Assembly (NCBI GenBank): GCA_034231615.1
Contig: CM067298.1
Location: 57,812,883-57,876,882 of the forward strand
Direction: 5' to 3'
Length of the DNA stretch: 64,000 bases
DNA from: Meghimatium bilineatum
Lineage: Eukaryota > Mollusca > Gastropoda > Stylommatophora > Philomycidae
A program made the translations under genes and the position numbers. Position 1 is the stretch's first letter; every line of letters begins with the position of its first letter. Below, one piece after another: positions 1 through 10,959 of this stretch. The notes under the pieces were generated by a model. The model did not search any database and was not told the DNA's origin. It saw nothing but the letters and a program-made list of their open reading frames with translations.

Positions 1-529
1 TGTAAGCATTTCGCTATTTAATAACAAATGTTGCCTAATATTTGTGACTCGTTTCGATGATCTCTCTGCGAAACATTACCTTTCTCTTCTATTCCTGAAC
101 TACTTGTACTTGGTTTGGTGATAGTAGAGCCAGTTGTGGCTTTAAATTTATGTATAGTTAGTTCATCAGGATTGAAATATATGGATATGTAAAAGTCGGA
201 AAAATGAAGCTTACAAAATGAAGTGTGCAAAATAAATAAATTAACACATTAATTATACGGAATATAAAATCGTGAATTTTTTCGTATATTGAATTTTAAG
301 AGCATCTTTTTTTATTCGCCAGGAATTTTTTTTTAATATGACTGAACTAAAACGATGGTGGAAAGGAATAGATAGAAAGTATATATGCATGTCTGATTTA
401 TGACTAGTTAGTGATATTATAATCATTGCTAGTTAGTGTGATGTGTCATTATGCTAGTATTAATTTGCAAGGGGTTGCTAATTAATTATAAATTCGTATT
501 ATAAGATTATAATCTATCGCTTTAATCAA
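1..529. other. No gene recognised
   Basis: AT-rich sequence with only short chance reading frames on both strands and no repeat that I could match elsewhere in the window. Confidence 0.5.
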
Positions 530-680
530 TATGACTTCTGGATATATTCTGGAGAACATAATTACAACAGGCAGGATAGCTCATAGAAGGCAAGAAAGAC
601 CGTGGACTACTTCGCCGCATCATAAAGTCAACAACGATCCTGGTAAAAGATATTGAAAATAGAAAATTGTAGCATGGACG
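530..680 (+). mobile_element. Possible LINE 3' coding relic
   Basis: A translated stretch near 548-650 contains ENIITTGRIAHRRQERPW, resembling the VTTxKIxGRRxxGRQR block in the C-terminal part of the RTE-like element at 13.9 kb. Stop codons and frameshifts surround it. Together with the RTE-type tail at 4.4 kb it may be one old element that the foldback element later split; that link is inference. Confidence 0.35.
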
Positions 681-2449
681 TCTAGATATACTATAATATT
701 TTTTTTTAAATCACTGAAAGAGTCGGTTACAACAATTATCGGGATCTCACGAATAAGATTTTCTAAGTCATTCTCTAGAATAGTTGTGTGCACTGATCTC
801 GCACAGTATCACAGTTCTTTAATAATTAATGTGACGGATCGTTAGTGATTTTATGTATACTTTGTGTCGTAATCTAGCAACAACAACAACAACAATAAAA
901 TTTAAAAAAAAACTATGAAAAATTCGAAAATATCAAGAATAGCGCCGTTATATGAGATCTGAAAATATATCTCGCAGGATGGTACTTGTTTTCTAGCTTA
1001 TACTAGTGAAAATTGTGTCAACACGACAAAAGTAGTATAGTGTGCACCGAATGATGGGTCTTTGTGGTGTTAGTGGTGGAAATGACCAGTGGTCATAGGT
1101 GTCTAATTATCACTGGTCATCAGTATCCAGCTATTGACCTTTATGATGTAATGTTATAAATGTGGCCGATGGTTAAAATGGGACGTCCGTTGTCCACACG
1201 TACAGTGCTGACCACGCAATCTTAGTCCACATAGGGGGCGGAGTAATGTCCTCAGGTGAGAGAGAGAGAGAGAGATGAGGATTAGTGACTTATCACAACA
1301 TACATACTTATAATATTTATAAATATATATATAACACATATAAACTACAAACGATATACATACAATAAACACGTAGATAATAAACATCAAAACGACGGAT
1401 ATACATTATATACATAAATCATAGATAACAAAATGATGTGCTAAAGAGTAATATTTTTATTTCTCTTTAAGAAATAATATTTAGACACTGTCAGTCTCTC
1501 GTATGGCCAAACGTTTTAGATCTCTCTTCTTCTGTGGTTGTGGGTTAAAGGCGGCGTTATCAGCTTGTTCAATTTCTTTGGGATACTGGTTGTAGACTAC
1601 TGGAATAATTCCAGCAGGATTTATACTCGCTCCAATTGTCCGACACATTTGACTTCAGTAGTTAATATTGTTTGAGAACCCCAGGAATTGCGAGCTATTA
1701 GCTCTTGCTTCCTATGTGCAGAGGGGTAGTTTTTCTGAGCTTTCATACCCAGGAGACTTCAGCTTTCGGATTAGAATGCCCGTTGAAAGAGCCTTCTAAT
1801 CAGAATGAGTCTATAATTGTATAGATGACATACTACAAAGCTTCCAAAAGACAGCATCAATATAACGGCATGTCATCTACTAAGGTTTTCTGTTGCATGG
1901 GTAGTTTGTCTAGTGTGCCATTGGTGTGATCCTCTGACGCAACCGCATGCTTGTAGTAGATGTAAATGGCTCATGCCTTAATCGTTTGAGTCCTATCGAT
2001 TTTTTCGGCGAAGACGTGTTTAATTTTCGTAACCGAGGGTGACAACTAAGACATGTCAGGCCATTCTATAACCATACACAGCTAGTCTGCCTTAGCAAGA
2101 ACATGTACTGAAGACTGAGGCAACCAGAAAAGAGGAGCACCACATCAAGTGTTTCACAAGTTTTTACATCTATGCGCAATGCCGACTTCCATGCACTTCG
2201 GTTGTCAGTCACAATTTTGCACCTTTTGCAGTTGGCACCTGCAGATAGCAAAAGCGGTGAAAGTGGAGATGGGAAAGGCGAACAGCAGGTGGATACACGC
2301 CTGAAACAAAAGGAAGTTGAAGAAGGGAACAATATAACCGTGAAGCCAAAGAAAAGGTACCAAAAGTGGAAATGCAGATGAAGAATAGTTGCTGTGTATA
2401 TCGTAGAAATTACCCAAGAAGCTGTTGAAAAGGGACACTATAAGCCATG

Positions 2450-2482
2450 AAGAGAGAGAGAGAGAGAGAGTGAGAGAGAGAG
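2450..2482. repeat. (AG)n microsatellite in left arm of foldback element
   Basis: Run of AG dinucleotides with one TG interruption. It has an inverted counterpart, (TC)n at 3,318-3,358, at the corresponding place in the right arm, so it was part of the element before or during arm duplication. Confidence 0.9.
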
Positions 2483-2824
2483 AACGTGCTGGAATTTATC
2501 ATGAAACCATAGAAAATGTACGTAACTACTTGTTATATTTCTTGTGTTAGGTAAATAACGATAGATTCTAAATAAATTAATATTTAAATTTATAAATAGG
2601 TTATTGATGTCTAATTAACATAGACACGGGAAATAATCAAATACGGTAGTGCACATATTTCGTATTGAACCAACCTAAGTCTTGCGTCCGGAAAATAGTT
2701 GTAATTAGGATTCATTTAGGGAATAATTTAAATTTTGAATATAAAAAAAACATGTACATGGTATATAGGGACGCATACAAATTTTAGAGAGGTGGGTAAT
2801 GGTAAAAAGGTTGGATAATACTAG

Positions 2825-2960
2825 TCTAGAGATTAGACTACTACAGATTGATACTATCGCTTATCACTCAAGGGGTCTAGAGACTACATATTGATACTAT
2901 CGGTTATTATTAAAGGGGTCTAGAGACTGCAGATTTATACTATCGGTAATCTCTACTTTC
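2825..2960 (+). repeat. Short direct repeats in loop of foldback element
   Basis: Three copies of a unit of about 53 bases, each containing GATTGATACTATCG or a close variant and an AAGGGGTCTAGAGACT stretch. They lie in the unpaired centre of the foldback element. Confidence 0.7.
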
Positions 2961-2964
2961 TCGA

Positions 2965-3317
2965 CTTTTCTAGGGCCTCATGAGCCAGTCCATCACTTTT
3001 TCTCTGGCTTCATGGCGTATGTTGTTCCTTTTCTTCATGTGCTTGGTCAGTTTCAGTCATATAGCCAATAATACTCTCCATCTTTATCACTTGCATGCCT
3101 TTTCTACGTCTCATGACATATTCCATTACTTTCTCTCTGTCTACATGGCTTATAATGCTCTTTCGTCATAGTCGTGGGCAGCTTGTCATAATGCCAGCCA
3201 ATATTCTCCATCTCCTGTTCGTGACTTTTCTATGGTCTTGTGACCTATTCCAGCACTTTTTCATTTATTCATCTTCACCTTCGTACTTTTTCTATGGTAT
3301 CATGATCAATTTCAACA

Positions 3318-3359
<42 letters not shown>

Positions 3360-3480
3360 ATGGCGTATAGTGTCCCTTTTCTTCAGCTTCTTGAGCAATT
3401 TCTACCATACACACAACAGATATTCTCCACCTGCATCTCCACTTTCGGCACCTTTTCTCTGGCTTCACGGTTATATTGTT
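2965..3480 (+). repeat. Degenerate pyrimidine-rich tandem repeat
   Basis: Four or so diverged units of roughly 70-135 bases share phrases such as TTTTCTATGGTNTCATGA, CACTTTTTCTCTGGCTTCATGGC and CAATATTCTCCATC. The last unit runs into the right arm of the foldback element, so the array may have produced the arm end. Short frames through it are repeat by-products, not genes. Confidence 0.65.
3318..3358. repeat. (TC)n microsatellite in right arm of foldback element
   Basis: About twenty TC dinucleotides; inverted partner of the AG run at 2,450-2,482. Confidence 0.92.
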
Positions 3481-4370
3481 CCATTTTCAAATTCATGTTC
3501 AGTAGCAAGGGTGTTTCCACCCACTATTTGCCTTTCCCATCTCCACTTACACCGCTTTTGCAATCTACAGGTGTCAACTGTGCAAGATGTGAAACAATTG
3601 TAACCGAAAACCGAGGCGCTTGGAGGTCAGCATTGCACATTGAAGCAGAAACAGTTTGAAACACTTGATGTGGTACGCCTCTTTGCTAGTTGCCTCTGTC
3701 TTCAATACATGTTTTTGATAGGGTATACTAACCGTATGCGGTTAAAGGATGGCCTGACAAGTCTTAGTTGTCACCTGTGGCTATGAAAACTAAGCCACTC
3801 CTTCGCGGAAACAAATCGATAGGATTCAAATGATCCACGAATGAGTCTTTCACTACTAAAGTCGGTTGTGCCGGACAATTGGAGAGATCAAAAATTCTGC
3901 TGACATATTTCCAATGGTCTACAACCAGGTCTCAGAGGCACACAAGAAGCTGAAAACGCCGCCTTTAACCAACAACCACAGAAATATTACTCTTTAGCAA
4001 ATCGTTTTGTTATCTATGATTTCTATATATACATATTGCACCTCCATCATTTTGAAGTTTACTATCTACGTGTTTTTTCTTTATGTATATCGTTTGTAGT
4101 TCATATGTGTTTATATATATCCGTATGTATGTCGTGATGAGTCCCCAATACTCACTTCTCCTAGGACACTACCCCGCTCATATGTACACTAAAGTCACGT
4201 GGTCAGCACAGTATTGTCGACAAAAGGCATCCCATTTTAATCATCGCTACATTAGATAATATTTCGTCATAATAGTAACACTAATGACCAGTGATCATTG
4301 AACATCGATGACCACTGCTCATCTTCACAACTACCACAAAGACCCATAATTCAGTGCAAACTATACTACT

Positions 4371-4450
4371 GACAAATGCCGAAGGAAATATCCCTTCATT
4401 TGTATCTGTCCATGATCGCCTACGCTAGTCGGCGCGGCACTTGGTGATGA
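4371..4450 (+). mobile_element. RTE-like LINE 3' end
   Basis: Contains CATGATCGCCTACGC, then a TCGGC block and GGCACTT, the same terminal block as at 14,064-14,092 and, reversed, at 30,170-30,205. It marks the 3' end of an RTE-like non-LTR element; the foldback element appears to have inserted just upstream. Confidence 0.65.
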
Positions 4451-4869
4451 TGGCATTCTGAAAGTTTGATTCTATAATTAGAAAAAAGGCTCTGGCATCT
4501 TAGACATTCATATTTAGTAAACATCGCATCAGGCCAATATGATTATGGCTGTGCTTTTCATTGGCTGGTGAAGCAAAGTATAAATACATTATCAATGAAA
4601 TGCATGACAATAATCGGAGTGACATAATGAAGTATATAGTTCTGTTATATTGGAGGTCCCGATAAGTCCTACTAGCTAATTGGAAATCCAGCCTTCTTAA
4701 TGTCTCACTTGACTATTTCTGTGATTTTCATTGATCAAAATGATCATACTTTGTGAGAGGCAATAAACGATAATGGGAATAGTAAAAAAGTAAAAAACAT
4801 ACACAATTGAATTGATTTCATTCTTACACCGAAAAAATTCAAGTCCAGCATACACAAAGCACAAACAAG
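4451..4869. other. No gene recognised
   Basis: AT-rich interval between two LINE pieces; no convincing coding, RNA or repeat signal. Confidence 0.5.
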
Positions 4870-5310
4870 AACTTTTTCAGTAGCAGACATCTGTAGCGAC
4901 CAAGATATGGATTTGTTGACGATAAAAATTAAATTAAAACAAAAATAATCAACAAAAAAAAAATTAATGAACCCGATTAAGATTTAATCTAGTAAAATTC
5001 AAAGATCAAGAAATAGTAGAGATATTTGAGGCAGGAAAATTTGCAGTTCTAAACCTTGTAAACGAAGATATTAACTTTCTCACAGAAGCCATGAAAGAAG
5101 CTTTATTAGAATCAGCAACAGAAACATTCGGAGCAAGAAGAGCAACACACAAGCCTTAGGTAACAAATGATATCCTAAAATTGTCAGACGAACGAATGGA
5201 AAAGAAAAAGATTAAGGACCATGAAATGGCAGAGAAATACAACAAAATAAACAAAAATGTCAGAAGAAAAAATGAAACAAGCATAAGAAACGTTGCTAGA
5301 GGAACAATGT
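4870..5310 (+). mobile_element. LINE relic, linker between endonuclease and reverse transcriptase
   Basis: Plus-strand translation gives EIFEAGKFAVLNLVNEDINF and, after it, an ALLESATETFGARR stretch, then a Lys-rich helix with a few stops. This resembles the linker that precedes RT in RTE/CR1-like elements. No RT domain follows, because the next element, in the opposite orientation, begins at once. Confidence 0.55.
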
Positions 5311-5339
5311 TAGCTAGTTAGTTAGCCGTCGGATCATCA

Positions 5340-7960
5340 TCACCTCAAACTGCACACGTCCATAGTTTCTCCAATCTCTCCCTGAGTGTATCCGCCATTA
5401 CACTTCTGCTGAAGGTACCTGTCCTCTGCTGGTTGATCATCATACTTCTGCATCCTCCAAAATGTTCACATTTAACAACACCGCATTTCAAATCCTGATT
5501 TTTAATCGTGGACATTGAAAAAGAATCATTATTCACAGTAGTTTCACTCTCGCGTGTTATATCTCTTATAAAGTTCAAAACGTTAGTTCGATCCATTGCC
5601 CCATCGCCCTGTGTCACAATCACGCATGACGCCAGATGATCTGCTCTTTCATTGCTCTTTCAACACCCACATGTCCCGGCACGAAAAGAAATGTAGCTAC
5701 TTTAAAACTCGCCTTTCTCAAGAACTTAATCCACTGTTTGTGAACGAGACCTAATTGTACCTTCCTAACCATACTCATAGAGTCACTCAATGTTACCTAG
5801 AAGACCCATGTTACCTTCTGTGTGCCTACCCACTCAAATGTCCTGGTCACTGTCATAATCTCCATGGTCATGCGACTTGTAGTCACAGCAAAGGCCCAAC
5901 TCTTCTCCCTGATCGTTTTACCTGCGAACTGAGCTGTGAAGACGCATGCACTGCAAAAATGTCTAATCACAGATCCATCAGTGTATATAATCACATCCTC
6001 CTCTTTGGCATTCTCACTGATCAAAGCCTGCACCTCTTGATCCACAGTCATGGAACACCATTCTCTGCATTCCCTGCTAAGTGATATTATACTCGCAAAC
6101 AAGTTTCGAAATCTGTAAGGACATCTATCAATTCTGTACATGCTGCCACATCCTGAAATCTGCACACGCTTTGTATGACATCCTCAGCACGTCACATCCA
6201 CGACTTCCCTCTTAAGTCTGCTACCATTAACTTTCTGTATTTCGGAAATGCAAAGGATGTTCCTTATCTGCATGTATTTGAAGGTACGCCCGTACACGCC
6301 AATACTGTGATCTGAGCTCGGCTGTAGAACAGCCAAGTAGGTACCGCATATCTCTTAGAGATGTGTCTCTTCTGCACCCAAGAATGATGCGCATTGCTGC
6401 ATTCTGGATTCTATCCAGTCTTTCGATATATTTGGCTAAGAGTCAGAATTGTCAGTGCAAATTCCACCACAGCCTCCACCAAACAAAACCCTGGGACAAA
6501 ATAAATAACATCCTCTACTCTTGTGGTTGCGCAGCAGCCACAACCTTCATTGATGCTAAGCCTTTGCCTGCCCTTATGAGAACATGGTCAACATGTTCCC
6601 TGAAACTTAGACTTCTGTCAAACAACACACCCATGTATCTTATTCTGATGGTTCTTTCTAAACTGTTCAGGGTCGCCGAAGCATGTGGCATGGGTGTCTT
6701 TACCATGTGATTGTTCAAGGAAAACCAAGTCACGATTACCTTAGTAGGATTTACCACTGCTCCCGAATCTCCACATCAGTTCGTCAGTCTGTCAACTCCC
6801 CCTGTCGTTCCACTACGCACTCTTCTCGATTTCTGCCCTGCCTATACACCAGGATGTCATCGGCATACGACATCGTTCTGTCACACCTGTGATTTTATTG
6901 CTAGTGATGTGTACTGTATATATATATTGAAAAGCACATGAGATAGAGGAGACTCCTGTGGCAGGCCCGGACTAATAACCGTTGGTGCAGATACCCAGTT
7001 ACCACACTTAATAACTACTATCTTGTGCAGCAGGGCCTCACCAACCCACTGTACGACAAAAGGCTTTACTGCAGAGATTTAACAGTTGGTTAATCAAGAT
7101 ATAAAAGGGCACCCTATTGTAAGAATCCTCAAGATCTATTGCGACTGCACATGTCTCCATGTGCGAATCTAACACCTCAAAAACATCCTGCGCAAAGATG
7201 GCTGCATTCTGCCATGTTTTCTTTTCTGGGCGATACCCACCTAACAATGTTGGTAAACACTTATTTCTCCCAAGATGACTCGATATCTTCCAGGCCACAA
7301 TTTTTTTACAAAAGCTTGCCTATCGTATACTGCATTGCTATCATTATGTAGCCTTGTATCCTGGTGTGATCCTTGCCAGGTTTGGTTAGTGGGACTAATC
7401 AGCCATGCAACTAGTCTTATTTTATTGTACCCTTTAAAATGATATAACTAAACATGTCCGCCATCTATCTCAACCTCTCATCCGTTCTCCTTCTAATATC
7501 ATCGTTTCTAATATCATCTGGTCCAGGTGATGTGATACTTTTCAATGTCTTCTTAATTTCTCCAACTGTAATTATCATATGTTCTTCCATGCTCACGTTC
7601 TTACACATGTCTTCTTCTTCTTCAGCGTTCATTCTCAAACTCCCACTGGATATCTCTTGTAGCAGGACCATGGTCCTATTAGATTTCCATAAGGATGTAG
7701 TCCAGAGAATGGAAATGCGTTGTGCCGCCGTTTTATTTGCGCCAATGGCCCGACACATTCGTCTTCGGCGGAAAGTTCTTACATATGACTGTAATATTTT
7801 TCCTGATTTTTGATATGCCCCCACATTTCTCTGACCAATTTGTGCGGTATAGTGTGCCAGTAACGCCGCACCTTTTGTCTCGTCTGTCTTTTGCCAGGTC
7901 GTATCAGCGCTTTGGAAATCGACAATAGTCTTGCGTCTTGTCAGACCGTTCATGGATTTG
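5340..7960 (-). mobile_element. Degenerate LINE with reverse transcriptase and RNase H
   Basis: Minus-strand fragments in order: RT entry region near 7,465-7,600 (ITSPGPDDI), fingers (YRPEKKTWQNAAIFAQDV) and motif A (AVAIDLEDSYNRV) near 7,140-7,240, a motif-B-like GLPQESPLSHVLFNIYT near 6,915-6,970, a YADD box at 6,856-6,867 in another frame, the thumb near 6,520-6,750, and an RNase H start (IIYTDGSV) near 5,960-6,000. The order EN-RT-RNase H and the DLEDxYNRV form suggest the I/Loa/R1 group of non-LTR elements. Several frameshifts and stops mean it is dead. A GAA-tailed SINE sits inside it at 7,611-7,771. Confidence 0.85.
7611..7771 (-). mobile_element. GAA-tailed SINE-like repeat, copy 1
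   Basis: About 160 bases. On the minus strand it begins CCGCCGAAGACGAATGTGTC, has CATTGGCGCAAATAAAAC, then a CTCTGGACTACATCC block, and ends with GCTGAAGAAGAAGAAG. Similar sequences occur at 31,359-31,505, 32,182-32,325, 34,783-34,940 and 49,511-49,673. It is inserted in the RT-linker of a LINE, reading through in one frame there. No box A or box B is evident, so its promoter origin is unknown. Confidence 0.75.
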
Positions 7961-7979
7961 TGTAAGCTGAAAAATAAAG

Positions 7980-8720
7980 CTGGAGATGACTTTAGCTTCT
8001 ATTTTAAGGCTATCATAATTTTGAAAAGCACCAGTGTTAGAGTGAAAATCAAACTGTTTAATTAATTAGTGTTTTCAATTGTTCTGTATGGTTGTGAGAG
8101 ATGGACATTCACTGCAGACATGGAGAGACGACTACAGGCTTTCGAATACAAATATTACAGACGATATCTATGAATTTACTGTATAAAACAATGTTTCTCA
8201 ACCTTTTTTTACAATGGCCCACCGAAGTCTTTCTAAAATTCTGGTGCACCCCTATGTAACATATATATATTTTTTAAATATTCTAAATTGAATTATTTCT
8301 AAATGAAGCCTAATTACAACTTGTTCGAATTCCCCCCCCCCCCCTTCTGAAGAATCAAATTGGCCCCCTCCCTTGTGGGGAATGGGCCCCACGTTGGGAA
8401 ACACTGATATAGAGCATAATACAAATTTGTACGTAAGAAAGAACATAGAGACGTATGCAGGTCTACAAGAACCATTGCTTTCAATAGTGAAACGACGAAA
8501 ACTAGCATGGATTGGAAATGCAGACATGATTCCTTGTCAAAAACAATATCTCCAGGGAACCGTCGAAATGGGGAGAAGCAGAGGAGGGAAAATAAGAACA
8601 TGGACAGACAACATCAAGGAATGGACAGGACAAGATTTTTCCTCCCTCATTCGCATAGTTGAAGATAGAAATCGCTAGAGGACTCTGTGTGCTGAAGTAT
8701 CTAATGTGGTACCCATACGA
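7980..8720 (+). mobile_element. RTE-like LINE C-terminal relic, split by a MITE
   Basis: Before the insertion, VLYGCERWTFTADMERRLQA (near 8,080-8,140) is the post-RT block LLYGCESW; after it comes SIVKRRKLAWIGNADMI, with QGTVEMGRSRGGKIRTWTDN following (8,480-8,620), the RKLxWxGH...GxRxRGRxxxxWxDNI block. The element ends at about 8,720 with a TAATGTGGTACCCATACGAC stretch typical of its 3' end. Stops and the insertion inactivate it. Confidence 0.82.
8189..8406. mobile_element. hAT-type MITE
   Basis: Ends CAATGTTTCTCAACC and, inverted, CAGTGTTTCCCAACG: typical CAGTGnTTCTCAACC hAT termini. It interrupts the LINE above. Flanking 8-mers GTATAAAA and ATATAGAG match at five positions and differ only by A/G transitions, as expected for an aged 8-bp target duplication. 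Contains a run of Cs near 8,330-8,344 and no coding sequence. Confidence 0.75.
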
Positions 8721-8844
8721 CCCTGACGTGTTACACGTTAATATATACATCTAGATTCAAAAGTAGATGCTACTGTAACCCAGTAATTGTCGACCGACAA
8801 ACATTTTTGGAATTTTCCTTACAAAAAATAGCAAGTAGTTTTCC

Positions 8845-9075
8845 AGCGTTACAAATTACTGGCTTCGTATACGAATGGTAGGGTTCATTTCCCAGTTGAG
8901 GCGGAAATGTTTTTCCGATCGCAATGGCTCCCGTGTCGACCCAGCCTTAAATGGATACTAGATTAATCCGGGAGGTAAAGACTGCGAGGGAGAGGAGATT
9001 GCTACCGCCCTCATATAGCAGAGCGACTGAAATGTGAGATCGCTTACATCTTATACCCCAACGGGATTACTAAAT
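8845..9075 (+). mobile_element. tRNA-derived SINE, family B
   Basis: A box-B-like GGGTTCATTTCCC (near 8,881-8,893) lies in a tRNA-like 5' region, followed by CCCAGCCTTAAATGGATACT, a GGGAGGTAAAG stretch and a 3' part ending TATACCCCAACGGGATTACT. I did not find a second copy in this window, so the family assignment rests on the tRNA-like promoter and layout. Confidence 0.55.
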
Positions 9076-9317
9076 ACTATAAGTTAACTTTAGTTTGTTA
9101 TTAAACAATTGTTGTTTGATCGACTAATACATCCAATTGTATCAGTAGTACAATGTCGATGGCTGGTGTATAAACCATGAGCTAATTTCATAATATGGGT
9201 TTACGAGGCAAATCACTATCAACTCTGCTACCAAGTTGACTAAAATGTTTGTAGCTTATCTGGTCTTAGCTCTCAACGCAGTAATTTTGTTGTTGTTGCA
9301 GGAATGATTTTTCTAAG

Positions 9318-9415
9318 CAATATAAATATGCTCAGCAGGCTGCCATTCTTTTCTGAGCTGTCCAGATGTACAGTTGCCAGCAGTTAGGTTTGAACCCGGT
9401 ACCTTGTCCATTCGA
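9318..9415 (-). mobile_element. tRNA-derived SINE family A, partial copy
   Basis: Minus strand matches the middle of the family A SINE at 9,833: a box-B-like GGTTCAAAC stretch, then CAACTG, TGGACAGCTCAGAAAAG and the GGCAGCCTGCTGA block. The 5' tRNA head is missing. Confidence 0.6.
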
Positions 9416-9535
9416 GACGCAGGTGACTGATATACTGAATTGTGAATCAGAGCATCTATGAGTGTTCAGAATGTCATGATAATGGTCTGATGGCTAACTA
9501 GCCAACTCCACGTGCCATTTCCAGGTTCTACATTC
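9416..9535 (+). mobile_element. LINE 3' tail relic
   Basis: CAGAGCATCTATGAGTGTTC and the following CATGATAATGGTCTGATGGCTAACTAG are close to 20,196-20,255, the 3' end of a LINE with an RNase H remnant. Only the tail is left here. Confidence 0.55.
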
Positions 9536-9832
9536 TGACCATATGTATGTCCCTATAGAAGAAGAAACATGTCTTGCATCCTTCAACTGGAATTACTCAT
9601 TATCAAATTATTTTTAAAATATAAATTGAATTGACTATGATGTCTGAAAAGGACCAATTTTTTTTCCAATTGGGTAACATGTGCTATAATCAATTAACTA
9701 TACCTTCCACCAGTTGGAGATTGAATTTGTCATACGATACTAATTGCCGACCATATCTGCCTGATCACCAACCTATCATTTAAGTCACATTGCAATATGT
9801 TTTGTTAATTAAGATATGCTAATGCAGATAAT

Positions 9833-10039
9833 CCGGCTCTGTGGCGAAGTGGTACAGAGAGCGTCTGTGACGGCAAAGGTACCGAGTTCGATCCTTACCA
9901 CAGGCAATTGTGCATCCGGACCGTTCAGAAAGCAATTGCAACCTATTGAACGTATTTATATTGCCTAGAAAATCACCACAGCCAACAAATACTGGGTTGA
10001 AAGCTACGTCCTGGATAGGATATGCTACCAATTTTTTTT
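9833..10039 (+). mobile_element. tRNA-derived SINE family A, best copy
   Basis: Starts CCGGCTCTGTGG. Box A-like TGGCGAAGTGG at 9,842-9,852 and box B-like GAGTTCGATCC at 9,884-9,894, about 32 bases apart, the spacing of a tRNA gene promoter. A unique body follows (GTGCATCCGGACCGTTCAGA, ACTGGGTTGAAAGC, GGATAGGATATGCTACC), and the end is a T-run. It is a retroposon, not a functional tRNA: the acceptor ends do not pair. Other copies: 19,591-19,770 (+), 21,563-21,682 (-), 45,383-45,480 (-), and weaker ones at 9,318 and 28,411. Confidence 0.82.
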
Positions 10040-10959
10040 AATGCATATTAATACGAACATTGATGGAGAAGGCAATAGAAGTAAAAAATAACCCGTACTT
10101 GTGATTCATAGATTATAGTAAAGCATTTGACAAGGTAAAGCATTCAGACATGATAGATATATTTAAAAAAAAAAACCCAATGTTGATGAAAACATATAAA
10201 GATAGTAAAGCAATATGTATTGGAAACACACAGCTGCGATGAGGGTTGATAGTAATGAAAGAGAATTTAAAACGATAGAGATGGGTATCAGACAAGGATG
10301 TGTAATGTCACCAGATCTGCTCTCCCTGTATACAGAGGATATTATACGAAACATAGAAAGAATGCCAGGAATAGCAGTTGGAGGTTACAATATGAATAAT
10401 CTAAGATACGCTGAAGATACAGTTCTGATTGAAGGGAGCACACAAAAACTTCAAGCCCTGTTAGACACGGTAGTACAGTGCTTCCCAAAGTTATCTATGT
10501 GGACCCCCAGGGTTGATTTCGACTTGATGGGGGTTAATGTCAGCGAAAAAAACAAATTGAGGATGCGCGAAATGTAAATGGAAGTCCATGTGAGTCGACC
10601 CCATTTAGGCAGGTCTTCATCAACATTTAGCCGTTCCATAAATGTCTTATTACATATAACACAGATAGTCTGTACATACTACTTATAATAGACATAGCAA
10701 TTGCTTATTTATATACACACTTACGTATGTTACGTATGTGTGTGTGTACACATATATAAATTATGTAATAAAATTGATCAAGTACATATCTGATTCGTGG
10801 TGTTCTAAGTTCATTTACAAGTATTCATACAAGCAGCAACGTATTGTGCGCATAGCACTTGTCCATACTTGTAGTACACATAGTAGCTCTCAATATTTTA
10901 AAAAGCAAGAAGAGAACATCGGTGGACAGTATGATATCTTCAATTTCAAATAGATACGA

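Larger units (their letters stand above)
1031..4370. mobile_element. Foldback (long inverted repeat) DNA element with 6-bp target duplication
   Basis: The ends are exact inverted copies (AGTAGTATAG at 1,031-1,040; CTATACTACT at 4,361-4,370), and GACAAA sits directly outside both ends (1,025-1,030 and 4,371-4,376), as expected of a target-site duplication. Long imperfect arms follow: about 1,031-2,520 pairs with about 3,280-4,370. Matching segments include the GGTCATC-rich block, a GGTTAAAGGCGGCGTT block (near 1,545 and 3,955), a CCAATTGTCCG block and an (AG)n/(TC)n tract. The right arm lacks about 300 bases present in the left arm near 1,690-1,970. The loop of about 0.75 kb has tandem repeats. 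No transposase is recognisable. The 6-bp duplication and AG...CT ends recall Maverick/Polinton elements, but no Polinton gene is present, so the class is open. Confidence 0.85.

Noticed and set aside
2066-3659. Short ORFs in the foldback element as genes
   Set aside because: They are repeated on opposite strands in the two arms, lack a start context and match no family.
9833-9905. Possible functional tRNA gene
   Set aside because: Box A and B are present but acceptor ends do not pair, and the same head recurs joined to a constant SINE body.
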